The translations under genes were made by a program, and so were the position numbers. Source: Candidatus Nitronereus thalassa (GTDB taxonomy: Bacteria > Nitrospirota > Nitrospiria > Nitrospirales > UBA8639). From it: DNA of 64,000 bases. The stretch spans positions 1,488,001 to 1,552,000 of the forward strand of contig NZ_JAQOUE010000001.1 in the NCBI RefSeq assembly GCF_032191465.1, in the 5' to 3' direction. Shown piece after piece: positions 27,467 to 36,810 of the stretch; the stretch's first letter is position 1; the number at the start of each line of letters is the position of its first letter. The notes beneath the pieces are model-generated. The model made no database searches and was not told where the DNA came from. It saw only the letters and a program-made list of their open reading frames with translations.

Positions 27467-28273
27467 CTAAGCTTCTTCTTGAACCGCAGCAGGTTCCTCA
27501 ATGACATCTTGTTCCAGGAGATCTTCTTCGCCCTCCGCAGAGTCACCCTCATCCAGCATGGCCATGGTATCTTCGCTGAATAGATCAGGAGTTTCGCCTT
27601 GTCCCAAATCTTTGAACTCACGAAGCGGTGGAAGATCACGGAGATCGCGCAGACCAAACCGTTCAAGAAATACTTTACTCGTCCCGTACATAATGGGCCG
27701 ACCGGGAATGTCCTTTCGTCCCACCATGCGAATCAATTTTTGATCCAATAAGGTGCGAAGCACTCCGGAAGTTTCTACACCACGGATTTGTTCGATTTCC
27801 GCGCGCACGATCGGCTGCTTATAGGCAATAATTGCCAATGTCTCCATTGCGGAACGAGATACCTTGGCGGAAGCTTTGACTTTCTGAAGTCGTGTAATCC
27901 AGGGCGAACAATCTGGACGCGTGACCATGGAAAATCCCCCAGCCACTTCGACAATGTGCAACCCTCTCCCCTCTTGACCATAATCCTGTTGCAAGGCACG
28001 TATGGCATTATGCACGACGACCTTTGGAGGCCCAGCCAACACCGTCGTAATTTTATCCACGGTTAACGGCTCATGGGAGACATAGAGCAAGGACTCAATA
28101 ATGCCTTTTAATTCCTGCTCATCTAATGAAGCGGTCTCGGTGTCGCTCCCAACTGGTGAAACCTCGTCTGTGGATGACGATGATTCAGGGACTAAGCCCA
28201 TGGCTTCCGTGACCACCATATCCTCGGGCACAGCTTCTATCTTGAGGTCCTGTTCAGTGGTATCCATTCCCAT
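27467..28273 (-). CDS. scpB: Segregation and condensation protein B
   Basis: Kleisin-associated subunit of the SMC-ScpA-ScpB condensin that compacts and segregates the chromosome. The 268-residue protein has two winged-helix domains in the centre (about 45-200; SLLYVSHEPLTVDKI, then METLAIIAYKQPI and RGVETSGVLRTLL), flanked by acidic low-complexity tails longer than usual. ATG 28273 is chosen because GGAGGG lies just upstream; an ATG four codons earlier has no ribosome site. It overlaps the scpA stop by 20 bases. Confidence 0.93.
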   Translation of the reverse strand: MGMDTTEQDLKIEAVPEDMVVTEAMGLVPESSSSTDEVSPVGSDTETASLDEQELKGIIESLLYVSHEPLTVDKITTVLAGPPKVVVHNAIRALQQDYGQEGRGLHIVEVAGGFSMVTRPDCSPWITRLQKVKASAKVSRSAMETLAIIAYKQPIVRAEIEQIRGVETSGVLRTLLDQKLIRMVGRKDIPGRPIMYGTSKVFLERFGLRDLRDLPPLREFKDLGQGETPDLFSEDTMAMLDEGDSAEGEEDLLEQDVIEEPAAVQEEA

Positions 28274-29075
28274 TATTCCCTCCATGATTCAGTGAATCCA
28301 ATCCATCGGATTCTCCTGGTCCATCAGTTTTATTCCCATCCACCTCAGCCAAAAAGGTCCGAGAGATGCGAATGGCGCCAAACAAATCGCCCTGAAAGAT
28401 TTTGACCAATTTCATACGCACCAATTCCAGCAGAGCCAAGAACGTCACAATGACCACCAATCGCGTGGTGGCATTATCAAATAACGAGGTAAAGGTAATC
28501 GTGGGATTGTCTTCCAACCGCTCGATAATCCCATTGATGCGATCCTGCACCGTCAACGTATCAGGTGTAATATCAACCACGACTTGGGCTTCGGTGCGAG
28601 TTAACACTTCTTGTAACGCGCCCAACAGGTCGAACATACTGACGTCATCCATAAGCACTTCGCGGATTTTGGGTACATCCATGGGTTCGCGTTGGAACAT
28701 GTCTCGCCAGAATTTTTCCCGGTCGGATAACTCGCCCGCGACATCTTTAAATTGCTGGTACTCAACGAGCCGCCGCACCAGTTCGCTTCGCGGATCTTCT
28801 CCCTCTTCCTCTTCCATGGGGGTTTCTGCCTCTTGGGGCAGCAACATTCTTGACTTAATTTGAATAAGGGTCGCGGCCATGACTAAAAATTCCCCAGCGA
28901 AGGATAGATTCAGTTCTTTCATGAGCTGGAGATATTCCAAATATTGCTGGGTGATCAGCGAAACCGGAATATCATAAATATCGATTTCATGTTTCCGAAT
29001 GAGGTGGAGCAACAGATCGAGGGGACCTGTAAAGGCATCGAGTTTGACCTCATACGGAATTTCCATTTGTTCCAT
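28254..29075 (-). CDS. scpA: Segregation and condensation protein A (kleisin)
   Basis: Bridges the SMC heads and binds ScpB in bacterial condensin. The 273-residue protein begins with the conserved YEVKLDAFTGPLDLLLHLI segment and KHEIDIYDIPVSLIT (residues 28-42), followed by QIKSRMLLP, an acidic linker and a C-terminal winged helix. The last 20 residues are Gly/Asn-rich and encoded in the overlap with scpB. No SMC gene is in the window. Confidence 0.95.
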   Translation of the reverse strand: MEQMEIPYEVKLDAFTGPLDLLLHLIRKHEIDIYDIPVSLITQQYLEYLQLMKELNLSFAGEFLVMAATLIQIKSRMLLPQEAETPMEEEEGEDPRSELVRRLVEYQQFKDVAGELSDREKFWRDMFQREPMDVPKIREVLMDDVSMFDLLGALQEVLTRTEAQVVVDITPDTLTVQDRINGIIERLEDNPTITFTSLFDNATTRLVVIVTFLALLELVRMKLVKIFQGDLFGAIRISRTFLAEVDGNKTDGPGESDGLDSLNHGGNNGNGYH

Positions 29076-29191
29076 AAATTGGCTATTCCTTTAGGGAGAA
29101 TGTAGGAAAAAGAGGCGAAAAGAATGTCGAATGGTATACCACTTTTAGTGGATAGTGGCAACCTGAACTTCTATATATTGTGGCTGCACCC

Positions 29192-30319
29192 TCATTTCAG
29201 GACTTTCCCATTTTTGGCTTTAAACAGGTAATAGAAAACTACCAGGAAGAGGCCTCCTAGGACAAATAGACCCGCTTGGATTTGAGGGTCCATGAGTGCA
29301 GGCTGGGAACGAAATTTGCGCGCCAGGGCCTCATCTGTGAATTGGGGAGGCTCTTGAAAATTCACATGCGAAAAGTTCGAATCCCCCCCAAAACCTACCT
29401 CAGTAAAATCCGCGATCATGCGGAAGGTCCCGCTTCGAAAATTGGCGCCTTGTTTAAATTGTGCAAACCTGAAAAAGGTTTCTCGTTCAAACGTTGCGTT
29501 GGAAAAATCCGGAACCTCTTCAAACTGGCTACCGGAAAATCCCGTGCCGTGCTGAAATTTTGCATGTGAAAAATCGGCCTTCTTCTGCCACCCCACTTCT
29601 AAAAATTCTGCGAGTCCAAGAAAGGTCGCGCCAGAAAACAGCGCCTGGTCCGCAAACACAGCTTTATGAAAGCGTGAATGGGTCCCAAACTGTGTGTGGG
29701 TAAAGTTGGCCAGATTCAGGAACATGGCTTGAATAAAAAATCCTTCAAATTCAATTGTGGTTCCCGAAAAATCGACGGACTCTTGAAATACGGACCGCGA
29801 GAAATCTACTGACCGACGAAACGTGCTTCCCGTAATAGAAACCGGACTTTGCACGATCAGAAATCCACGGTCGATTAAATTTGTCGCGAGAATCCCCCGT
29901 ACCTCCACATCACGAAAAATGAGGGGCCCACGAAGGATACGAACAGCCTCCAACTTTTCACGTGCAAATCGATCTTTGACCAGTGAAGATTTCTCAAAAT
30001 GGTTGGGAAGAGGCTCAAGAGGCAGAGCATCCAACATCAGGTCACCTTTGAGCACGACACCTTCCAACTCTACCCCCTGCCCTTTCAAAAGGGCAGTCAA
30101 CACATCGTGCGCTAAAACCGCTAAGGCTTCACGTTCCTCTGGAGAACAATCGCCAACCAAGATTCGCACCATCCTTGGCGAACTCCCCTCGAAGGTCTGT
30201 TCAACGCGACATGCAACACCTTCCATTGCTGTGGTCAAAGTCCACAGTAGGCACACACACACGACCCGCCAAGAAGCCCACTCTTTGTTAACGAAGGATG
30301 TCCGACCGCTAAATTGCAT
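29192..30319 (-). CDS. Pentapeptide-repeat membrane-anchored protein
   Basis: A 375-residue protein with a hydrophobic N-terminal segment (about 17-32), a spacer, then roughly 15-20 tandem A-x-F-x-x type pentapeptides (about residues 150-325: FSRSVF, ADFSHAKF, PDFSNATF and similar) that would fold as a right-handed quadrilateral beta helix. A transmembrane helix follows (about 348-367) with a short basic tail. The repeat domain would lie outside the cytoplasm if the N-terminal segment is a signal. AGGTGG precedes ATG 30319. Function of such proteins is generally unknown. Confidence 0.85.
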   Translation of the reverse strand: MQFSGRTSFVNKEWASWRVVCVCLLWTLTTAMEGVACRVEQTFEGSSPRMVRILVGDCSPEEREALAVLAHDVLTALLKGQGVELEGVVLKGDLMLDALPLEPLPNHFEKSSLVKDRFAREKLEAVRILRGPLIFRDVEVRGILATNLIDRGFLIVQSPVSITGSTFRRSVDFSRSVFQESVDFSGTTIEFEGFFIQAMFLNLANFTHTQFGTHSRFHKAVFADQALFSGATFLGLAEFLEVGWQKKADFSHAKFQHGTGFSGSQFEEVPDFSNATFERETFFRFAQFKQGANFRSGTFRMIADFTEVGFGGDSNFSHVNFQEPPQFTDEALARKFRSQPALMDPQIQAGLFVLGGLFLVVFYYLFKAKNGKVLK

Positions 30320-30492
30320 GAAGTGATGCCACCTAACACATGAAGCTTTGTGGAGGTCTAAAAACCAATCTGTAGATACAACTAAACGGATGACGGGAAG
30401 AAAACTAACCCACGCACCACGCCCCAGATGAGCCGAGGATATGCCGTTCCAACGCTCACCAAAATGATTCCCCCACAGGGATGTGAATGAGA

Positions 30493-31146
30493 TCAGGCTT
30501 TGGGATCCTTCAGGGTCAGGTAGAAATCTTTGACTTCCCGTTCGGGATGGCTGAGCCGTTCAGCGACTTCCTCGACCGTCTTGGGTGGCGGGGCAACAAC
30601 CTTGTCGCCTTCCTTCCAATTTACCGGAGTGGCGCAGGAATATTGATCTGCTGTTTGTAGCGCAGTCACCAATCGCAACACTTCTTCCACATTGCGACCG
30701 GCATTCATGGGATAGTAAATCAGCGCACGGATAACGCGCTTGGGGTCAATAATAAACAAGGCTCGAACTGTGGCTGTCGTACTGGCACCAGGATGAATCA
30801 TGCCATACAGCTGTGAAATTCGCATATCTGGGTCGGCCACCATCGGGTAGGGAATGGTCACGCCCATTTTTTCCTTCATATTTTCCAGCCACGCCAAATG
30901 GGAATGGATGCTATCGACACTGATTCCGATGAGTTTAATTTTCTTTTTTTTGAACTCATCGTACCGCCGGGCAAATTCCATTAGTTCGGTGCTACACACC
31001 GGGGTAAAATCCGCAGGATGAGAAAACAACACTACCCAGTGCTGCTCTTGCCACACGCTAAAACCTAAATTATTATCCAACGTGGTCACGGCTTGAAAAT
31101 CCGGGGCTTGATCCCCTATCCGTGGCAAACTTCCTGGTTCAGACAT
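30493..31146 (-). CDS. Peroxiredoxin (1-Cys/Prx6 type)
   Basis: Thiol peroxidase reducing H2O2 and organic peroxides. The 217-residue protein has the AhpC/TSA fold with the peroxidatic Cys51 in PADFTPVCSTEL, and the long C-terminal domain of Prx6-type enzymes (DPKRVIRALIYYPMNAGRN, then a dimerisation tail). A second Cys in the C-terminal SCATPVNW could act as a resolving residue. GGAGG lies just before ATG 31146. It is a single-gene unit. Confidence 0.93.
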   Translation of the reverse strand: MSEPGSLPRIGDQAPDFQAVTTLDNNLGFSVWQEQHWVVLFSHPADFTPVCSTELMEFARRYDEFKKKKIKLIGISVDSIHSHLAWLENMKEKMGVTIPYPMVADPDMRISQLYGMIHPGASTTATVRALFIIDPKRVIRALIYYPMNAGRNVEEVLRLVTALQTADQYSCATPVNWKEGDKVVAPPPKTVEEVAERLSHPEREVKDFYLTLKDPKA

Positions 31147-31228
31147 CTATACCTCCTTCATCACACACAGCAAATTCCATAATGATCACAATTAAAACAA
31201 TTCGCTACCTCGTAGCCATCATGAAGAT

Positions 31229-31292
31229 TGTATTTCGTATCTAGTATCTCGTAATCATTCATTTTGCGAAATACGAACGACGAGATACAAGG
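31229..31292. repeat. Inverted repeat between peroxiredoxin and the lysine-rich gene
   Basis: TTGTATTTCGTATCTAGTAT on the left faces ATACGAACGACGAGATACAA on the right, an imperfect hairpin with GTATCTCGT/ACGAGATAC as its best core. The style (TATTTCGTATCTCG) is that of short extragenic dispersed repeats. It sits between two genes of the same strand, where a terminator would be expected, but has no T-run. Confidence 0.45.
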
Positions 31293-31307
31293 TACGTTTG
31301 TTTCTTC

Positions 31308-32096
31308 CTACCATCCACGAATAATGCCGTCATCATCATCGATGCCGACATCGGAATCGCGGAAGTATTTTTCCGTCCCTAATTCTTCGGCTAAATCTTC
31401 GGTTAAATCATCGTCTAACTCATCGCTGACGCCAGACAAATCTTCATCATCCTCAAGATCGACCACCAAATCATCGTCTGGCGTCAGATCCTCGGCCAAA
31501 TCATCAATGCCAGCAACTAAATCATCTTCCAGCGTGCCTGGATCTACGGGGTTTGGCATCCCGGGTTTCTTCTGAGGAACAGGTTCATCCAGGACACCCG
31601 GCTTCATTTTGGAAATGCCCGCACCTTTGGAGACCTCTTTGGGCAATCCCACCTTTTTGGACTTGGGGGATTTCTTTTGGTTCTCCTTGGCGGACGTCTT
31701 CCCCTTCGCGGGCTTGATCTCTTTCCCCGATCGTTGCGCTGGCCGGCCCTTTGAAGGCTTTGTTGTCTTTGCTGGATTCTTTCCTTTGGCTAATTTGGAA
31801 GTGGTCTTCTTTTTTCCCGATGATTTCTTGGCAGCCGTGGACTTTTTCGCACTACTCCCTTTGGCCTTCGCGGACTTGGCGGCTCCGGTTTTCGCCACTT
31901 TTTTCTTTCCCTTGCCTTTAGGTTTGGACACGGTTGCTTTGGATTTTGGCTTGGCTAATTTTGATTTTGTCTTTCCGGCCTTCGCTTTAGTTGACTTGGA
32001 AACCGATTTCACACCTTTGCTGACCTTGGCTTTTGCCCCAACCTTTTTTGGCTTTTTGGCCTTGGCCTTCGGTTTCTTTTTAGCTATCGCTGCCAT
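31308..32096 (-). CDS. Lysine/alanine-rich histone H1-like protein with acidic C-terminal tail
   Basis: A 262-residue low-complexity protein of two opposite halves. Residues 1-165 are about one-third lysine with Ala, Ser, Thr and Pro (AKAKKPKK, KSTKAKAGKT), like histone H1 C-terminal tails and bacterial Hc1/AlgP-type nucleoid proteins. Residues 185-262 are strongly acidic, with runs of Asp and Glu. The basic half should bind nucleic acid; the acidic half may mask it or bind partners. GAGGAGGGAG precedes ATG 32096, supporting real expression. No folded domain is recognised. Confidence 0.75.
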   Translation of the reverse strand: MAAIAKKKPKAKAKKPKKVGAKAKVSKGVKSVSKSTKAKAGKTKSKLAKPKSKATVSKPKGKGKKKVAKTGAAKSAKAKGSSAKKSTAAKKSSGKKKTTSKLAKGKNPAKTTKPSKGRPAQRSGKEIKPAKGKTSAKENQKKSPKSKKVGLPKEVSKGAGISKMKPGVLDEPVPQKKPGMPNPVDPGTLEDDLVAGIDDLAEDLTPDDDLVVDLEDDEDLSGVSDELDDDLTEDLAEELGTEKYFRDSDVGIDDDDGIIRGW

Positions 32097-32242
32097 CGCT
32101 CTCCCTCCTCAATAGATTTTTTCTTAGGAAAAATCACCTACACATAGGCTGGCGAGTGGGTCCCATCTATCATGGACCGGCCTAGAGTTGCAACAGGAGA
32201 CTCCTTTTTCATCCGACGGGCGGAAGAATCTAGCATTTCTAG

Positions 32243-33577
32243 ATGAACCTCTTTACAGTCCTCGCACAGATCATGCGTGAACCGATTCCCACCTCACAAT
32301 CCCCGACCAATGCTCGTTGGATCATCTTAGCGCTTCTCCTCCTAATAAGCATTATTACGTATATCGATCGTGTCAATATTTCTATCACCGCCCGACAAAT
32401 GATGCCTGCACTGGGTTTGACCAATGTTCAAATGGGTCAAATTTTTTCGGCCTTCGTATTTGGATATGCCTTGTTTCAAATTCCCGGCGGATGGATGGGT
32501 GATCGATGGGGAGCACGAAAAATTCTCACCCTGGCCGTTATCTGGTGGTCAATCTTTACAGCACTTACTGCTTTAGCACCAGCTTCATTTCTCTCGGCAG
32601 TCTTGGGGATTTGGGGATCGTTGATCGTCGTCCGGTTTTTGATTGGCATGGGCGAAGCCGCCGCTTTGCCAAATTTTACCCGAGCGGTGGCGAATTGGTG
32701 TGGCCCCCATGAACGGGGAATCGGGATGGCTATCACCATTAGTGGTATTGGAATCGGCTCCGCGCTCACCCCACCGATCACCGCATGGATCATGGTGAAC
32801 TACGGTTGGCAGACCGCCTTTTATCTCGCCGGTGCCATAGGCATCGTCATTGCCCTCATCTGGTATTGGTTTGCCACAGATTTCCCCCAAGACCATCCAT
32901 GGGTCAATGCCCAGGAAGCCGCACTCATCCAAGGCAAAGAGCCCTCGCACCCCACGCCTTCTCCCTCTCAAGCCATCCCGTGGAAAATCTTTGCCAAAAC
33001 TCCCACCGTATGGTGGCTGGTCTTGAGCTACACCTGCTTTGGATACGTGGCCTATGTATACATGTCGTGGTTTTACTTGTACTTGGTGGAGGCACGAGGC
33101 TTTAGCGTGTTGCGGGGTGCGGTTTTCGCCTCGAGCCCGTTCATTGCCATGACCATCTTTTGCCCACTTGGCGGATGGTTCACAGATCAACTGTCTCAGC
33201 GATTTGGATTAAATAAAGGACGGTCATGGATTGGAATCACCGGCATGACTCTAGCGGCGCTTTCAATTATTCTTGGAGCGCTCATTGATACACCGTTCAT
33301 CGCTATCGCCTTTTTATCACTCGGTGCGGGTTGGCTCTATTTCACTATTGGCGCGTTCTGGAGCACCCCCGTCGACCTCTCCAAGTCACATGCCGGGACT
33401 TTATCCGGACTCATGAACACTGGAGCTAATCTCGGCGGGACTCTTTCCCCTACATTCACGCCATGGATCGCCAATCAATATGGCTGGACTGTTTCCCTCG
33501 GCGTTGCCGCAGCTTTGGCCCTCATCGGTGCATTGGCATGGCTAAAGATTCGGCCGGGGGATGGGTTGAGAGAATAA
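32243..33577 (+). CDS. MFS transporter (anion:cation symporter-like)
   Basis: A 444-residue inner-membrane carrier with about 12 hydrophobic segments. The MFS signature between helices 2 and 3 is visible as GGWMGDRWGARK (near residue 82). The first helix, ITYIDRVNISITARQMMP, resembles the anion:cation symporter family (hexuronate, phthalate and related acids), suggesting an organic anion substrate; specificity is not determinable. An alternative ATG lies ten codons in. No Shine-Dalgarno is visible; the start is preceded by a TCTAG/CTAGA mini-palindrome. Confidence 0.88.
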   Translation: MNLFTVLAQIMREPIPTSQSPTNARWIILALLLLISIITYIDRVNISITARQMMPALGLTNVQMGQIFSAFVFGYALFQIPGGWMGDRWGARKILTLAVIWWSIFTALTALAPASFLSAVLGIWGSLIVVRFLIGMGEAAALPNFTRAVANWCGPHERGIGMAITISGIGIGSALTPPITAWIMVNYGWQTAFYLAGAIGIVIALIWYWFATDFPQDHPWVNAQEAALIQGKEPSHPTPSPSQAIPWKIFAKTPTVWWLVLSYTCFGYVAYVYMSWFYLYLVEARGFSVLRGAVFASSPFIAMTIFCPLGGWFTDQLSQRFGLNKGRSWIGITGMTLAALSIILGALIDTPFIAIAFLSLGAGWLYFTIGAFWSTPVDLSKSHAGTLSGLMNTGANLGGTLSPTFTPWIANQYGWTVSLGVAAALALIGALAWLKIRPGDGLRE

Positions 33578-33615
33578 ATGGCAATAAAATTTGTAGGGAA
33601 ATTATTTATCTAACC

Positions 33616-33735
33616 AGGGTTTTGCCCCCGCCGAGGAGGTTCCTTCGTGGCTGGCTCGGGATATGCTCTTTTGTTTTGCCAAAAAGACCCAAAACCATTT
33701 TTACCTGTGCGCGACCCTCAAGGTCCCTGGGACTT
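33616..33735 (-). repeat. Structured dispersed repeat, copy 3 (degraded)
   Basis: A partial copy between the MFS gene and the cyclophilin gene. It keeps the landmarks CTTTTGTTTTGCCAAAAAG and CCCAAAACCATTT followed by CTGTGCGCG, but the hairpin arms have lost several pairs and the body is missing. Confidence 0.6.
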
Positions 33736-33795
33736 CATTGTATAGTGGGACAAGGTAGTTGATGGCCTCAGGTCTCGCTTGCTACATTCGCTCGG

Positions 33796-34326
33796 ATGAG
33801 CGAAACCATTGCCTTCAAGAAAAAAAATCCAAAAGTCGTCATCTCGACCAAGTTCGGAGACATCACCATCCGTTTTTTTACGGATGTGGCCCCGCGCCAT
33901 GTCGAAAACTTTCTGAACCTTGCCAAAATCGGATTTTATGATGGCACGACCTTTCACCGTGTGATTCCTGGGTTCATCATTCAAGGGGGCGATCCCCTTA
34001 GCAAAGAAACCGACCGCAGCCTGCATGGCCAGGGCGGACCAGGATTTAGTTTGAACCCCGAGCCCAGCGATCAACCCCACCGGCGCGGCACGGTCTCCAT
34101 GGCTAAGATGCCTCGAAATGAGGACCGGACACGAGACGTCACGGATAACGGTTCACAATTTTTCATTTGCGTGCAGGATAACAGCAGCCTTGACCGAACT
34201 TATTCGGCATTCGGTAAGGTCATGAAAGGCATGGATGTAGTGGACAAAATCGTAGCCATACCCTGCGATGAACGGGATAACCCCCTTGAGCCCGTCGTGA
34301 TGAAGATCAAAGAGGTCGCAGAATAA
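33796..34326 (+). CDS. Peptidyl-prolyl cis-trans isomerase, cyclophilin type
   Basis: Catalyses proline isomerisation during folding. The 176-residue protein contains the cyclophilin core: VENFLNLAKIGFYDGTTFHR, then VIPGFIIQGGDP near residue 60, and NGSQFFI near residue 116, which carry the catalytic Arg/Phe/Gln positions. There is no signal peptide, so it is cytoplasmic (PpiB-like). The region before ATG 33796 lacks a clear ribosome site and follows degraded repeat copy 3. Confidence 0.93.
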   Translation: MSETIAFKKKNPKVVISTKFGDITIRFFTDVAPRHVENFLNLAKIGFYDGTTFHRVIPGFIIQGGDPLSKETDRSLHGQGGPGFSLNPEPSDQPHRRGTVSMAKMPRNEDRTRDVTDNGSQFFICVQDNSSLDRTYSAFGKVMKGMDVVDKIVAIPCDERDNPLEPVVMKIKEVAE

Positions 34327-34411
34327 AGTCCCGAGAAAATGGTAAGAATTATTCCCGCCTACTCAACCGTTGAGTAAAAGCACCCCAAATTCCAACTTCC
34401 AGAAAGTCTAC

Positions 34412-35662
34412 TCAAAAGAACGCGGCGCTGGCATACGTGATAGTAGAGTTGAATTGATCGACGATTTCTCGGTCGTAGCGGAGGACTTCGCCTTTTTCGG
34501 CTTCAATGAGTTTCAACAAGAGATAGATGGCTGAAAAGCCCAGAACGTGGCGCTTGTCCTGTTCGGTGATGAGAAATTGGGCAAAGCTTTGGGCATCAAT
34601 ATTTTCGACATGCTTGAGCATTTCAAGGTCGGTTTGCATACACCGATGGAAGGAGAAGTCGGTGGGGGCCGTATTATCGCCATAGCGTAAACCGATATGT
34701 GCGAGATTTGCGCTGGCGATGATGCAGACGTTTTGTCCAGAAGACACAATTGCCTCTTTTAACAGCGACACAAATTGATTGATTTTCGCAACGAAGTCTT
34801 TCAATTCCGGGTCAAGAAAGGTAATGGGAGGAAAAGACGATAAGATCGGTACAATGGAGATGGACTTTTCTTTTCCTACCGTCTCTTGAAGAAACGGTAA
34901 TTGAAATTCGATGCTTTGTTCCTGTTGATGCCGAATTTCCTCGGCAAAGAGTTCAGGCCCGCCTTTGGATTTAAGATGATCCAATATGGGACGATTCACC
35001 GGCACAACTCCCAATGGAGTCTCAAACGCTTTATCCGTAACGGCCACGGGCTCATCCAATCCCGCGTGGCCGATGCCGATGACAACAAAGACATCAGGTG
35101 ATTCCGCTTCCTTCAGTTCTTTGTAGGCCCAGGCATAAAGAGGGCCGGCCTTTTTTAATTCAAAATTCGGGGCGACTAATCCTTTAATGAGCTTTCCCTG
35201 ATTTTCCGACGGCTTGGAACCCGGCCCTTCTTTCGAGGCAAAGAATTCAGCAATTTGTTCGCGCAACTTTTCCGGGTCTTCTTCATAGCTCTTGCCTGCA
35301 AACTGGGGAGTTCGGGTCGGCGCTTCGCGATAGGCTTTGAGCGCAGCGGCCTTGGCGGCCTCATAGCGCTCCCCTTCAAGAAAGAGTTTTTGATCGAGGT
35401 CGGCAATCAGTTGATCCAGTTTATCCGGCATCAAAAAGTCACCGTATTTTTTTAGGTATTCGACACCAACCTGTTCCAGAGAATGTTCACCATCCAAGAA
35501 TTGAAAGAGAAAAAATAAATTGAGCGGAATGATAAGTTTTTCCGAACTCAGCCCCGAGGGGTCCCAAAGCACGATGTATTGCTCTTCGCCCTGCTTCATT
35601 GGCGAATATTGAATATTGCGAAGGGCTGGATACATTTTCGGATCTTTCACTGGTTCGGCCAT
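34412..35662 (-). CDS. MEMO-like (AmmeMemoRadiSam B) protein with extra N-terminal domain and altered metal site
   Basis: The C-terminal part (about 165-416) has the MEMO/extradiol-dioxygenase-like fold markers GIGHAG, SIEFQLPFL and ANLAHIG. Two residues expected to be His in the family are replaced: the PH[AI]-type motif reads APNFEL and the EHSIE motif reads EQSIE, so the metal site is probably incomplete. The N-terminal 165 residues are an additional helical domain (LNLFFLFQFLDGEHS, KLFLEGERYEAAK) not found in ordinary MEMO. No AmmeMemoRadiSam A or radical SAM partner is adjacent. It lies 149 bases upstream-facing from the opp operon end. Confidence 0.75.
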   Translation of the reverse strand: MAEPVKDPKMYPALRNIQYSPMKQGEEQYIVLWDPSGLSSEKLIIPLNLFFLFQFLDGEHSLEQVGVEYLKKYGDFLMPDKLDQLIADLDQKLFLEGERYEAAKAAALKAYREAPTRTPQFAGKSYEEDPEKLREQIAEFFASKEGPGSKPSENQGKLIKGLVAPNFELKKAGPLYAWAYKELKEAESPDVFVVIGIGHAGLDEPVAVTDKAFETPLGVVPVNRPILDHLKSKGGPELFAEEIRHQQEQSIEFQLPFLQETVGKEKSISIVPILSSFPPITFLDPELKDFVAKINQFVSLLKEAIVSSGQNVCIIASANLAHIGLRYGDNTAPTDFSFHRCMQTDLEMLKHVENIDAQSFAQFLITEQDKRHVLGFSAIYLLLKLIEAEKGEVLRYDREIVDQFNSTITYASAAFF

Positions 35663-35811
35663 GAATACCCCTGCTTCTAAAGGAATCGATTACGTAGAAT
35701 TGATGATCTCTGTTTTGGAGAAATTGATTATACGAATCGCGGTATTGAGGCTGCAAGGAAGAGGTAGAGACGTGAGGCGCTGGGAAAGGGGTATATTTTA
35801 CGGATCGCACT

Positions 35812-36810
35812 TCACGAATAGAGGTGGCACCAGACCTTATGACCATCTTCCGGCTTCCCAATATGAATGAGGGGTGGTTCCATGGTTTTGCAATGCTCCA
35901 TGACTTGGGGGCATCTCGTGTGAAACCGACATCCAGATGGAGGATTAAGCGGAGTTGGCACATCTCCAGGCAGCAAGATACGCTCGTGTTTTTGAGTGGG
36001 ATCTGGCAAGGGATTCGCGGAAAGCAAGGCCTGCGTATAGGGATGTTTGGCATTCGCAAACAAAGTTTCAGAAGGCGCCACTTCCGCCAGCTTTCCCAAA
36101 TACATGACAGCAATACGGCTCGCGATGTATTGCACCACGTTCAAATCGTGCGTGATGAATAAATAGGAGAGATGAAATTCCTCCTGCAAATCTTTCAACA
36201 AATTAATTATCTGCGCTTGAATCGACACATCCAATGCTGAAACCGCTTCATCACACACAATAAATTTTGGATTCAACGCCAAGGCTCTGGCAATCCCTAT
36301 GCGCTGCCGCTGCCCTCCGGAAAATTCGTGCGGATACCTGGCGTAATGGTCCGGCCTCAATCCAACACGGGTTAACAATTGATGCACCCGATCGGTAAGC
36401 TCTTGGCCCTTGGCCAATTTATGCACCAACAGGGGTTCACCCACAATCGATCCTACCGTCATCCGAGGGTTCAATGAGCTATAGGGATCTTGGAAAATGA
36501 TCTGCATTCGACGGCGCGTGGCCCGCAGGGTTTTCGAGTCCATCGCGAAAATATTGTCCCCTTCGAAAATCGCTTCACCGTCTGATGGCTCCATCAGTCT
36601 CAAAATGGTCCGGCCTACCGTGGTTTTGCCACAGCCTGATTCCCCAACCAAACCAAAAGTTTCCCCCGGCATGATGTCAAAGGTGACATCATCCACGGCC
36701 TTCACCGAGGCTGTCACCTTGGAGAAAAGACCGCTCCGCACGGGAAAATACTTTTTGAGGTGATTGACCTCCAAAAGAGGTGTGCCCTTGGAAACTCCAG
36801 AATCCATCAC
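35812..36810 (-). CDS. oppF: Oligopeptide/dipeptide ABC transporter ATP-binding protein (OppF-like)
   Basis: Second ATPase of a peptide importer. The 332 residues carry Walker A GESGCGKT near 56, the ABC signature [14 protein letters not shown], Walker [15 protein letters not shown], and the C-terminal oligopeptide-binding extension with GCRFHTRCP and further Cys that can hold a 4Fe-4S cluster. It overlaps oppD by four bases and is the last gene of the oppABCDF-order operon. Confidence 0.93.
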   Translation of the reverse strand: MMDSGVSKGTPLLEVNHLKKYFPVRSGLFSKVTASVKAVDDVTFDIMPGETFGLVGESGCGKTTVGRTILRLMEPSDGEAIFEGDNIFAMDSKTLRATRRRMQIIFQDPYSSLNPRMTVGSIVGEPLLVHKLAKGQELTDRVHQLLTRVGLRPDHYARYPHEFSGGQRQRIGIARALALNPKFIVCDEAVSALDVSIQAQIINLLKDLQEEFHLSYLFITHDLNVVQYIASRIAVMYLGKLAEVAPSETLFANAKHPYTQALLSANPLPDPTQKHERILLPGDVPTPLNPPSGCRFHTRCPQVMEHCKTMEPPLIHIGKPEDGHKVWCHLYS

